Counted from the first letter of the stretch, positions 1-6,229 are shown. The stretch: 9,254 nt of DNA from Pseudomonadota bacterium (GCA_027592105.1 JAQCLA010000087.1:1-9254); one strand, 5' to 3'. Notes: generated from the sequence alone by a model not told the origin. A program made the numbers and translations.

Positions 1-65
1 CCGCGTTTGGAGAAGAGATAGTGGTTCGAGTGGTCTACCATGTGGTCTACCCGTTTGTTGAGCAA
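1..65 (-). CDS. Putative tyrosine-recombinase integrase, N-terminal fragment cut by window edge
   Basis: Only about 21 codons are visible, running off the left edge. The best start is TTG at 65, because AAGGAG lies at 74-79 with an 8-nt spacer; an in-frame ATG at 41 (residue 9) is the alternative but has no good Shine-Dalgarno. The frame is closed upstream by a stop at 69-71. The peptide reads roughly (M)LNKRVDHMVDHSNHYLFSKRG. The 'HYLF-x-K/R-R-G' pattern is what phage-type and island-type integrases of alphaproteobacteria show at their N-terminus, just before an F/Y-rich strand and an 'RRVP' motif that would lie outside the window. The gene starts about 50 bp beyond the 3' end of tRNA-Gly and reads away from it, the standard position of an integrase in a tRNA-borne island. 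Family assignment rests on a very short peptide plus context; the catalytic R..H-R..Y residues cannot be seen. Confidence 0.5.
   Translation of the reverse strand, partial: MLNKRVDHMVDHSNHYLFSKR
30..51. repeat. 12-bp-period tandem duplication at the integrase start
   Basis: GTGGTCTACC occurs at 30-39 and again at 42-51, separated by AT. In the minus-strand frame this gives a duplicated V-D-H unit (VDHM then VDHS) around the two candidate start codons. It may simply be a small in-frame duplication, but it lies between the tRNA end and the recombinase gene, where recombinase arm sites can occur. Confidence 0.6.
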
Positions 66-73
66 GAATTAAA

Positions 74-79
74 CTCCTT
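74..79 (-). promoter_or_regulatory. Ribosome binding site that favours the TTG start of the integrase
   Basis: AAGGAG on the minus strand, 8 nt before the TTG at 65. It is the strongest Shine-Dalgarno match near this frame and argues for TTG rather than the ATG at 41. Confidence 0.5.
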
Positions 80-117
80 GCCAATCAGGACGTTAGACCG
101 TGAACCTTGGACCATTT

Positions 118-191
118 TGGAGCGGGTAGCGGGAATCGAACCCGCGCGTTCAGCTTGGGAAGCTGACAGGCTACCATTACATCATACCCGC
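118..191 (-). tRNA. tRNA-Gly (anticodon CCC)
   Basis: A full cloverleaf can be drawn on the minus strand. The 7-bp acceptor stem is GCGGGTA/TACCCGC (185-191 with 122-128). The D loop contains AATGGTA. The anticodon stem is TCAGC/GCTGA with loop TTCCCAA, so the anticodon is CCC (157-159) and it reads GGG. The T arm is GCGGG-TTCGATT-CCCGC, and CCA is encoded (118-120). The D stem carries one apparent mismatch (ATGT against GCCT). The architecture matches E. coli glyU-type tRNA closely. The intact 3' end next to an integrase start suggests it served as an attachment site whose 3' part was restored by the integrating element. Confidence 0.97.
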
Positions 192-202
192 CTACAGGCG
201 TT

Positions 203-232
203 GAGATAGTCTTGCCGGGGCGGGCGCGTCAA
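203..232 (-). promoter_or_regulatory. Candidate promoter of tRNA-Gly
   Basis: On the minus strand TTGACG (227-232) matches the -35 consensus at five of six bases. About 17-18 bp downstream lies CTATCTC/TATCTC (203-209), a poor -10 element. The distance would put the start of transcription about 5 nt before the mature tRNA. The -35 is convincing, the -10 is not. Confidence 0.45.
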
Positions 233-248
233 GGCCCGACCCATCGGC

Positions 249-2294
249 TCAGCCCCGCCGCCGCCGCCGGCCACCCCCATCGCCCGGTGCCATGCCCGAC
301 GCGCCAAAGGCGACATGGGGCAAGGGGGCGATCTTGGCCAATTCCGGGAAGGGATCGGTCGCATGGGGAATGGCGTTGGCATTGACGAAATGCTCTTGAA
401 AGCGCGGCTCGATGGCGGTCTCCACCTTGTCGATGGTTTTCACCACCGCCTCGATGCGCGTGCGCGCGGCGCGGTTGCACAGCGCGATACGCGCGCCATG
501 ACCCGCCGCATTGCCCGCGCTTGTCACATGGTCGAGCGTCACATCGGGGATCATGCCCAAGACCATCGCGTGCTTGGGGCTGATATGGGCGCCAAAGGCC
601 CCCGCCAGAACGACGCGGTCGACCTTGTCCACGCCGCGCTTGTCCATGAGCAGCCGCGCGCCGGCGTAAAGCGCGGATTTGGCAAGCTGGATGGCGCGGA
701 TGTCACCTTGGGTCACGGCGATGCGCGGCCCGCCTGTTTCGGTCGCGTCATGGACCAGATAGGCAAAGGTGCGTCCCGTCGGCTCACACCGCGCGGTGCC
801 GGTGACATCCGGGCCCCCGATCAGGCCCGAGGCGTCAAGAAGCCCCGCCATGCGCATTTCGGCCACCGCCTCGATGATGCCAGAGCCGCAGATGCCGGTG
901 ACGCCGGTGTCTTTCGTGGCCTCGGCAAAGCCCGGATCATCCGACCACAGATCGCAGCCGATGACGCGAAAACGCGGTTCCTTGGTCGCGGGATCGATCT
1001 CGATGCGCTCGATGGCGCCGGGGGCGGCACGTTGGCCTGCGCTGATCTGTGCGCCCTCGAATGCGGGCCCGGTGGGCGAGGAACAGGCCAGAACGCCCGA
1101 TTTGTCACCCAATAGGATCTCGGCATTGGTGCCGACATCGACGATCAGTGTCAAAACCTCCGCCTGATCGGGTTCTTCCGACAGGGCCACGGCGGCGGCA
1201 TCGGCCCCCACATGGCCGGCGATGCATGGCAAGAGATAGACCTGCGCCGTGGGCGCGATGGTGGTCAAGCCCAACTCGCGGGCGGGCAAAGTCATGCTGC
1301 CCGATGTTGCCAGCGCAAAGGGCGCTTGGCCAAGCTCGACCGGGTCGATGCCCAAAAGCAGGTGGTGCATGACCGGATTGCACACGATCACTGTCTCGAA
1401 AATCAGGGCGGGGTCGATGCCACCCTCGGCCGCGATCTCAACGGCGAGATTGGCGATGGCTTGTTGCACCGCATCGGTCATCTCGCGGTCGCCGCCGGGG
1501 TTCATCATGACATAAGAGACACGGCTCATCAGATCCTCGCCAAAGCGGATCTGCGGGTTCATCAGGCCGGAGGAGGCCAACACACGCCCATCTGACAGAT
1601 CGCACAGATGCGCGGCAATGGTGGTCGAGCCCAGATCGATCGCGAGGCCGTATAGACCACCCTCATGTAGCCCCGGCCAAACGCCGACGATCTGATAGTC
1701 TTGGCTGTTTGCGGGTTGATGCAGCGCAACGCTGACCTGCCAATTGCCCTTGCGCAGGGCCGGTTGCAGCTTTTGCAAAATGCTGAGCGGAGCTGTCACG
1801 CCGCTGATCTGCCATTGTGTGCGGAGCGCGTCTTGCACCCGTTCGAAATCGCCCGAGGGTTCGTGCATATCCGGTTCGACCACATCGATTAGTACCAAGC
1901 GCGTGGCAGGGTCCATTGTGATATGGCGGGCAGAGGCCGCCTTGCGCACGACTTGACGATGCACTTGGCTTTCGGGCGGCACATCGACGACGATATCGCC
2001 CTGAACGGTCGCCTGACAGCCCAAACGCCGCCCGGGCTTGAGGCCGCGCACGCGCTGGTAGCGATCTTCCACCGCGTTCCATTCGGACAGCGCGCCTTCG
2101 TGAACCGTGACGCCATGCTTGGGGAAATCGCCGTATGAGGGTGCGATCTGGCATTTCGAACAAATGCCGCGCCCACCGCAGACGCTGTCGAGATCAACCC
2201 CCAATTGCCGCGCGGCGGTCAAGATGGGCGTGCCCACCGCGAAACGGCCACGCTTGCCCGAGGGGGTGAAGATGACGAGGGGATCTTGGGTCAT
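249..2294 (-). CDS. RACo-like corrinoid-activating [2Fe-2S] ASKHA ATPase (DUF4445 family)
   Basis: Predicted cytosolic reactivase that uses ATP and a low-potential electron to re-reduce Co(II) corrinoid to Co(I) after accidental oxidation; this role is inferred from RACo/RamA-type relatives. Residues 1-105 are a plant-type ferredoxin domain with Cys39-X5-Cys45-X2-Cys48 and Cys93. Residues from about 215 on are an actin/Hsp70-like ATPase: phosphate-1 AIDLGSTT (218-225), phosphate-2 VDVGTNAEI (385-393), adenosine motif LAGAFGAH (563-570). It has 681 aa, close to the usual family size. ATG 2294 was chosen because the ferredoxin strand LVIFTPSGKRGRF follows at once; the frame stays open another 51 codons upstream into the previous gene, but that stretch looks non-coding and covers a hairpin. 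The Shine-Dalgarno is weak, so expression may depend on the upstream operon mRNA. The C-terminus ends in a Gly/Arg tail with five consecutive Arg. Last gene of the operon. Confidence 0.9.
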   Translation of the reverse strand: MTQDPLVIFTPSGKRGRFAVGTPILTAARQLGVDLDSVCGGRGICSKCQIAPSYGDFPKHGVTVHEGALSEWNAVEDRYQRVRGLKPGRRLGCQATVQGDIVVDVPPESQVHRQVVRKAASARHITMDPATRLVLIDVVEPDMHEPSGDFERVQDALRTQWQISGVTAPLSILQKLQPALRKGNWQVSVALHQPANSQDYQIVGVWPGLHEGGLYGLAIDLGSTTIAAHLCDLSDGRVLASSGLMNPQIRFGEDLMSRVSYVMMNPGGDREMTDAVQQAIANLAVEIAAEGGIDPALIFETVIVCNPVMHHLLLGIDPVELGQAPFALATSGSMTLPARELGLTTIAPTAQVYLLPCIAGHVGADAAAVALSEEPDQAEVLTLIVDVGTNAEILLGDKSGVLACSSPTGPAFEGAQISAGQRAAPGAIERIEIDPATKEPRFRVIGCDLWSDDPGFAEATKDTGVTGICGSGIIEAVAEMRMAGLLDASGLIGGPDVTGTARCEPTGRTFAYLVHDATETGGPRIAVTQGDIRAIQLAKSALYAGARLLMDKRGVDKVDRVVLAGAFGAHISPKHAMVLGMIPDVTLDHVTSAGNAAGHGARIALCNRAARTRIEAVVKTIDKVETAIEPRFQEHFVNANAIPHATDPFPELAKIAPLPHVAFGASGMAPGDGGGRRRRRG
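255..269. repeat. (CCG)5 trinucleotide repeat inside the 3' end of the ASKHA gene
   Basis: Five perfect CCG units; on the minus strand they are five CGG codons that encode the Arg run close to the C-terminus of the ASKHA protein. Such a repeat can change length by slippage, always by whole Arg codons. Confidence 0.8.
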
Positions 2295-2317
2295 TGCGTA
2301 TACTCGGCCAAGTATTG

Positions 2318-2328
2318 TGAAATTTTCA
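2318..2328. promoter_or_regulatory. AT-rich palindrome just upstream of the ASKHA gene
   Basis: TGAAA-T-TTTCA is a perfect odd-length inverted repeat inside a notably AT-rich patch (about 2311-2345) in otherwise GC-rich sequence, 24 bp before the ASKHA ATG. It could be an operator or an internal promoter element, but no convincing -35/-10 pair is seen. Confidence 0.3.
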
Positions 2329-2358
2329 GTGAAGTCTTGCGTCTGAGCAGAATGGCAC

Positions 2359-2385
2359 TGTGGCGCAGCCATTGGGTGCGCCACA
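2359..2385 (-). promoter_or_regulatory. Perfect 9-bp hairpin between the methyltransferase and ASKHA genes
   Basis: TGTGGCGCA (2359-2367) and TGCGCCACA (2377-2385) form an uninterrupted 9-bp stem with a 9-nt loop. It lies 37 bp after the methyltransferase stop and 64 bp before the ASKHA start. No U-tract follows on the minus strand, so it is not a classic intrinsic terminator. An mRNA-processing or 3'-stabilising hairpin that lowers downstream expression, or an operator, is more likely. Confidence 0.6.
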
Positions 2386-2421
2386 ATCTTGTCGCCGGTT
2401 ATCGGGTGGGGCGAGGCGTCA

Positions 2422-3492
2422 TCACCCCTCGCGCCGCCGACGCCCACCCGCGCGCCCGCCGCGCAGGGCGGCGTCGGGGTCTTGGTTGAAGCGAATCCAG
2501 GCCCCCCCGCCGTTATCTTGGTTCATCAAGAAATTGGCAGCGCGGATTGCCTCCATCTCTTTGCCGGGGCGTGGCTTGGTCGATCCCATGCCGAAAAGTT
2601 TGACGAAAGTTTCATCATCGATCTCGGGCGGCAGAAAAATACCAGCGGCCTCGATCTCGGCTTTCTTTGCCGCGATTGCATTGGGGCCGACGGGCAGGGC
2701 CACGGGGTTCATGATCGCGCTGGTCATGCCCGCGCCATAGGCCATGGGCAAAAAGGCATTGTTGATCCCGTGGCGGTTGGGCAAGCCAAACGAGATGTTG
2801 GAGGCGCCACAGGTCGTGTTCACGCCCAATTCTTCGCGCAGGCGCCGCACAAGGGTAAAGACCTGCTGGCCCGCCGTGCCCATTGCGCCGATCGGCATCA
2901 CCAGCGGGTCAACCACGATGTCATGGGCGGGAATACCGTAATCGGCCGCGCGCTCGACGATCTTTTTAGCCACGGCAAAGCGGACCTCGGGATCTTCGGA
3001 AATGCCGGTGTCGTCATTCGAAATCGCCACAACCGCGACATTGTATTTCTTGATCAGGGGCAAGACCATCTCAAGGCGGTCTTCCTCGCCTGTCACGGAA
3101 TTGACCAAAGGGCGGCCATGGGCCGCGGCAAGTCCCGCTTCCAGCGCGCCCGGAACCGAGCTGTCGATGCAGATCGGGCAATCGGTGACCTCTTGGACCA
3201 CGCGGATGAGTTCTGGCATCAGCATCGGCTCGACAAAGTTGTTGTCGGCGTAACGCGGATCTTCACCCATCTTGTTGGAAAACACCGCGCCGGAGTTCAC
3301 ATCCAACACCGTGGCACCCGCTTCGACCTGCGCGATGGCGTCGGATTGCACGCGCGAGAAATCGCCGCGCTCAAGCTCTTCGTTCAGGATCTTGCGGCCC
3401 GTGGGGTTGATGCGTTCACCGATCACGCAAAAGGGCTGGTCGAAGCCGATGATGGTGGTGCGTGTTTTCGACTCGATAATCGTGCGGGTCAT
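2422..3492 (-). CDS. Methyltetrahydrofolate:corrinoid-protein methyltransferase
   Basis: Moves a methyl group between a methyl-Co(III) corrinoid protein and tetrahydrofolate; in a demethylation pathway it would load THF to give 5-methyl-THF. The pterin-binding TIM-barrel signatures of the MeTr/DHPS/MetH family are clear: GERINPTGRK (25-34), DVNSG (64-68), CIDSS (108-112), NSVTGE (131-136), and GASNISFGLPNR (229-240), whose Asn232 matches the N5-polarising Asn of AcsE-type enzymes. At 356 aa it is longer than acetogen MeTr (about 262 aa); the excess is a C-terminal extension from about 290 that ends in a Gly/Arg-rich tail (RGGRAGGRRRREG). The MTHFR-like gene stops 18 bp upstream, so the two are cotranscribed. 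GAAAGGA precedes the ATG, with a rather long spacer of about 11 nt. Two adjacent stops (TGATGA) end the frame. No cobalamin-binding domain is fused, so a separate corrinoid protein is needed. Confidence 0.93.
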   Translation of the reverse strand: MTRTIIESKTRTTIIGFDQPFCVIGERINPTGRKILNEELERGDFSRVQSDAIAQVEAGATVLDVNSGAVFSNKMGEDPRYADNNFVEPMLMPELIRVVQEVTDCPICIDSSVPGALEAGLAAAHGRPLVNSVTGEEDRLEMVLPLIKKYNVAVVAISNDDTGISEDPEVRFAVAKKIVERAADYGIPAHDIVVDPLVMPIGAMGTAGQQVFTLVRRLREELGVNTTCGASNISFGLPNRHGINNAFLPMAYGAGMTSAIMNPVALPVGPNAIAAKKAEIEAAGIFLPPEIDDETFVKLFGMGSTKPRPGKEMEAIRAANFLMNQDNGGGAWIRFNQDPDAALRGGRAGGRRRREG

Positions 3493-3510
3493 GAGGGCTG
3501 TGGTCCTTTC

Positions 3511-4431
3511 TCAGGCAACTATGACGGGGCGGGCCGACGCGCCGCCATGTTCGATGGCCCAATTTGCATTGGTCTTGATCCCGCCCAGCGGGAAGAAATG
3601 GATGGCCTCGATCTGCTGGCCGCGCCCTTGGGCGCGCGCGGCGGCCAGATCGCTCAAGATTTCTGCCGGCTCGAAGGGCAGCAAAAGCTTTGTCACATCC
3701 TTGGCGCGTTTTTGCAGCACCGAAAGCGAGGCGCCCACACCGCAGGCAATGGCGAATTTGATCAAGGTCTGAAGTTTTGCCGGCCCCGCCACACCCAGAT
3801 GCACGGGCATGGTGATGCCATTTGCGGCCAAGCGGTCGGTCCAATCCAGAACCGGCCCCGCCTCGAAGGCGAATTGGGTCGCCATGGCAAAAGCGGCGTC
3901 AGAGCGGTTGGCGAAATCCTGTTTCCATTTCAGCGCGGCCATCACCTCGGCCTCGCCGCCCTTGGGGTCGATATCGCGGTTGCCCTCGGGGTGGCCCGCG
4001 ACATGCAAGCGGTCGAACCCGTCAAAAAGCCCCGTCTCCAAAAGCTGCATCGAGGAATGATATTCCCCATGCGCGGCAGGGATGCCGCCTGCAAGGATCA
4101 GGCCTTCGGTCACGCCCGCCTCGCCTTGGTAGCGCGCGATCCAATCGGCCAGCGTTGCGCGATCCGGGATCGTGCGCGCGGGGAAATGCGGCATGGGCGT
4201 ATAGCCCTCCGCGCTGAGCCGCTTGGCGGTGGCCAGCATTTCGTCGAACGGCGTGCCGTCGATATGGGCGATATAGACGCGCGTCCCCTTGGGCAGCAGC
4301 GCGCGGAAATCCTCGACCTTTTCGGCAGTGCGCGGCATCACCTCGATCGAATACCCCGCCAGAATACCTTCTAGCGACTGCGGTGCGGATGCGGTCGCGC
4401 CATCTTTTTTCCGAAAATTCAAAAGTGCCAT
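3511..4431 (-). CDS. Methylenetetrahydrofolate reductase-like protein
   Basis: A 306-aa TIM-barrel protein of the MetF superfamily, expected to interconvert 5-methyl-THF and 5,10-methylene-THF; with its neighbours the oxidative direction is likely. Landmarks by eye against E. coli MetF: strand 1 with the acid YSIEVMPRT (27-34, Glu30), PHFPART (81-87), AGHPEGN (145-151, matching A-x-x-PE-x-x), TQF (185-187) and a strand-7 VHLGVAGPAKLQT (210-222). Where MetF has RGD, whose Asp contacts FAD, this protein has LAGGIP (113-118) and no Asp, so flavin use or chemistry may differ. The C-terminus has HFFPLGGIKTNANW (278-291), which MetF lacks. ATG 4431 is supported by GGGAG at 4438-4442 with a 6-nt spacer; an upstream ATG at 4455 and one at 4488 have no such site. 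It lies 28 bp after the small PF13769-type gene. The overall family call is solid; the exact reaction is inferred. Confidence 0.83.
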   Translation of the reverse strand: MALLNFRKKDGATASAPQSLEGILAGYSIEVMPRTAEKVEDFRALLPKGTRVYIAHIDGTPFDEMLATAKRLSAEGYTPMPHFPARTIPDRATLADWIARYQGEAGVTEGLILAGGIPAAHGEYHSSMQLLETGLFDGFDRLHVAGHPEGNRDIDPKGGEAEVMAALKWKQDFANRSDAAFAMATQFAFEAGPVLDWTDRLAANGITMPVHLGVAGPAKLQTLIKFAIACGVGASLSVLQKRAKDVTKLLLPFEPAEILSDLAAARAQGRGQQIEAIHFFPLGGIKTNANWAIEHGGASARPVIVA

Positions 4432-4459
4432 CGCTGTCTCCCAGAACGCGCGCATGCCC

Positions 4460-4777
4460 TTAGGCAGTGTCGTTATCGCTGGATGCAAAGCCGTCAGCCG
4501 CGATCAGGCGGCGCAAATGCTCTGCATCATATGTCGCATCCAGACGCGTGATCTCGGCTGCGGCGATCTCGGCGGGTTCACCCGCCATCTCACCTGCCTC
4601 GATCCGGCGCCACTCGGCCAGATAGGCATCTTGATCCTTCGCGCCGATCTTCATGGCGCAGCGATCAATCGCCTGTTCGAACCGCTCGGGCAGGACAGCT
4701 TTGGTTGCGCTGCGGCCTTTGCCAACGATGACTTGGGCGGGAATATCGCGCCAGAAGACATGGGTGACATTGGGCAT
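4460..4777 (-). CDS. Small 'virulence factor' family protein (PF13769 type) of the C1 operon
   Basis: A 105-aa soluble protein without signal peptide or membrane segment. The N-terminal HVFWRDIPAQVIVGKGR (6-22) is the conserved signature I associate with the Pfam 'Virulence_fact' family, followed by a helical ERFEQAIDRCAMK segment (31-43), YLAEWRR (55-61), and an acidic, Ala/Glu-rich C-terminal half. No biochemical role is known to me; the family name is an old annotation and not evidence of virulence. Here it is the first gene of a corrinoid/THF operon, and I recall the same placement in other Rhodobacterales, so a role in methyl transfer (accessory subunit, folate or corrinoid handling) is a reasonable inference. 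ATG 4777 is chosen because AAAGGA (4786-4791) sits 8 nt upstream; the frame is open to 4864, but that extension is Arg-rich and has no ribosome site. One Cys only (Cys40). Confidence 0.78.
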   Translation of the reverse strand: MPNVTHVFWRDIPAQVIVGKGRSATKAVLPERFEQAIDRCAMKIGAKDQDAYLAEWRRIEAGEMAGEPAEIAAAEITRLDATYDAEHLRRLIAADGFASSDNDTA

Positions 4778-5065
4778 GCGGAACATCCTTTGCTTGGCCG
4801 AAGCGGCATCTCTGGCGCGCACCATAGGCGAGCGTCTCGGCCTCTCACGCGCCGAATTCGACATTCGTCAGGACGGGAGCGACCCCGACGATACACAACA
4901 GATAGCCGCTCTGCCGGCACGGGGCGAGGGGTGTGCCTGCCCAAAATTCTCATGATGATCTTGAACCGATTGGGCAGCCCGGATGATCCATGCCCCGTGA
5001 TCGTCATTGTGAGCGCGCGCCGCGATTGCTACACTATCCCCAACACATGAATCCGGAGGCCCGCT
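4778..5065. other. Divergent intergenic region between the C1 operon and ppx
   Basis: These 288 bp separate two divergent transcription units and should carry both promoters. The plus-strand side has a plausible promoter (5007-5035). On the minus strand I found no good -35/-10 pair for the C1 operon. GATGATC occurs twice (4954-4960, 4982-4988), 28 bp apart, and could be part of a regulator site. A plus-strand frame from about 4776 to 4955 reads through 59 codons with protein-like composition but has no ribosome site and starts inside the other gene's start codon; I do not call it a gene. Confidence 0.5.
5007..5035 (+). promoter_or_regulatory. Candidate sigma-70 promoter of ppx/gppA
   Basis: TTGTGA (5007-5012), a 17-bp spacer, and TACACT (5030-5035); each hexamer matches the consensus at four of six bases. 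Transcription would start near 5042, giving a short leader of about 24 nt that includes the GGAGG ribosome site at 5055-5059. Confidence 0.42.
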
Positions 5066-6229
5066 ATGCCGCGCAAGCGCAAAGGCGGTGCCGGTCCGTT
5101 CACCAGCTCTGCGGCCATCGTCCCGCTTGTCGTGGCGGGTGAGCCGCCTGTCGAACGGCGCCTGGCGCCCCTGACACGGCCCGACCCGGCCGATCTTTAT
5201 GCTGCCCTCGATCTGGGGACGAATTCGTGCCGCATGCTGATCGCCCAGCCCAAGGGCAACCAACTGCATGTCGTAGATAGTTTTTCCAAAAGTGTGCAGC
5301 TTGGCCAAGGTCTTGAGGCATCCGGTCGGCTCAGCCGCACCTCGATGGCGCGCGCCGTGGGGGCGCTGAAAATCTGTCAGCGCAAGCTTGAAAAACACCG
5401 CGTCAGCCGGATGCGGCTTGTGGCGACCGAAGCCTGCCGGCGTGCAAGCAATGCCGCCGAATTCATCTCGGTCGTCGAGCGCGAGACGGGGCTGGCGCTG
5501 GAAATCATCAAGCCCGAGGAAGAGGCGCGGCTGGCGGTGGTGTCCTGCGCGCCCTTGGTCTCGACGCGCACCGAGCAGCTTTTGGTGGTCGATATCGGCG
5601 GCGGCTCGACCGAGCTTGTGTGGATCGACCTGTCCGAGGTGCCACGGCTGGAACGCCCACGCGCGATCATGCGGCTGCATCAAGGCTTTGACCATGTGGA
5701 GACCATGTTCAAACGCGCCCGCGTGGTCGATTGGATCTCGATCCCGCTGGGTGTGGCGACGCTGAAAGATATGTATGCCGATGTCGCCGATGACGGGGCG
5801 CGGTTTGCGCTGATGAGCTGGTTCTTCGAAGAAAAACTCGCGGCTTTTTCACCCTATGACGATGCTGCCGATCAGGCGCGCGAGGGGTTCCAGATCATCG
5901 GCACCAGCGGCACGGTGACGACAGTCGCCGCCTCGCATCTGGGGCTCAGGCGCTATGACCGCAACAAGGTTGACGGGTTGCGCATGACATCGGACCAGAT
6001 CGACCGGGTTATTCAGCAATATCTAACGCTTGGCCCCGTGGGGCGGCGGCGTGATCCGCGCATCGGGCGCGATCGCCAGTCGCTGATCATGTCCGGGGCT
6101 GCGATCTTGCAGGCGCTGCTCAGGGCATGGCCCACGGATCGGTTGAGCGTGGCCGATCGCGGCCTGCGCGAAGGGCTTCTTTATGCCCAGATGTCGGCCG
6201 ATGGCGTGCTGGAAGAGGGGCCGTTCTGA
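5066..6229 (+). CDS. Ppx/GppA family exopolyphosphatase or guanosine-pentaphosphate phosphatase
   Basis: Cytosolic ASKHA-fold phosphatase that removes terminal phosphate from polyphosphate and/or pppGpp; sequence alone does not decide between these. After a basic, probably flexible N-terminal extension (1-44), the phosphate-1 loop ALDLGTNSCRMLIA starts at 47. TEACRRASN (121-129) and the acidic KPEEEARL motif (149-156) follow; the latter carries the likely catalytic Glu. Phosphate-2 is VVDIGGGSTEL (174-184), then GTSGTVTT (279-286), and the family's C-terminal DRGLREGLL (364-372). At 387 aa it is the short form without the C-terminal HD-like domain of E. coli Ppx. ATG 5066 has GGAGG six nt upstream. 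It is transcribed away from the C1 operon. From memory, relatives in this order are usually followed by the 23S rRNA methyltransferase gene rlmE; here a photolyase follows after 147 bp instead. Confidence 0.92.
   Translation: MPRKRKGGAGPFTSSAAIVPLVVAGEPPVERRLAPLTRPDPADLYAALDLGTNSCRMLIAQPKGNQLHVVDSFSKSVQLGQGLEASGRLSRTSMARAVGALKICQRKLEKHRVSRMRLVATEACRRASNAAEFISVVERETGLALEIIKPEEEARLAVVSCAPLVSTRTEQLLVVDIGGGSTELVWIDLSEVPRLERPRAIMRLHQGFDHVETMFKRARVVDWISIPLGVATLKDMYADVADDGARFALMSWFFEEKLAAFSPYDDAADQAREGFQIIGTSGTVTTVAASHLGLRRYDRNKVDGLRMTSDQIDRVIQQYLTLGPVGRRRDPRIGRDRQSLIMSGAAILQALLRAWPTDRLSVADRGLREGLLYAQMSADGVLEEGPF

Noticed and set aside
21..209. 62-codon plus-strand frame over the tRNA
   Set aside because: It translates the antisense of tRNA-Gly (the 'AGIEPARSAWEAD' type artefact common in databases) and has no ribosome site.
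2295..2421. Cobalamin or SAM riboswitch before the ASKHA gene
   Set aside because: Apart from the single hairpin, no B12-box-like sequence or SAM-aptamer core was recognised, and the gap is too short for a full cobalamin aptamer.
2295..2447. 51-codon N-terminal extension of the ASKHA gene
   Set aside because: It overlaps the end of the previous gene, contains the hairpin, and lies outside the ferredoxin domain; family members start at the equivalent of ATG 2294.
2389..4374. 661-codon plus-strand open frame opposite the methyltransferase and MTHFR-like genes
   Set aside because: Shadow of GC-rich coding sequence; composition (His/Arg/Gly rich) is not protein-like, and both opposite-strand genes are clearly recognised.
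4984..5006. Sigma-E-like TGATCC box upstream of ppx/gppA
   Set aside because: TGATCC is present at 4984-4989, but no TAAG-type -10 occurs at a suitable distance.
4868..5695. 275-codon minus-strand open frame opposite ppx/gppA
   Set aside because: Antisense shadow; the plus strand has all Ppx/GppA motifs and a good ribosome site.
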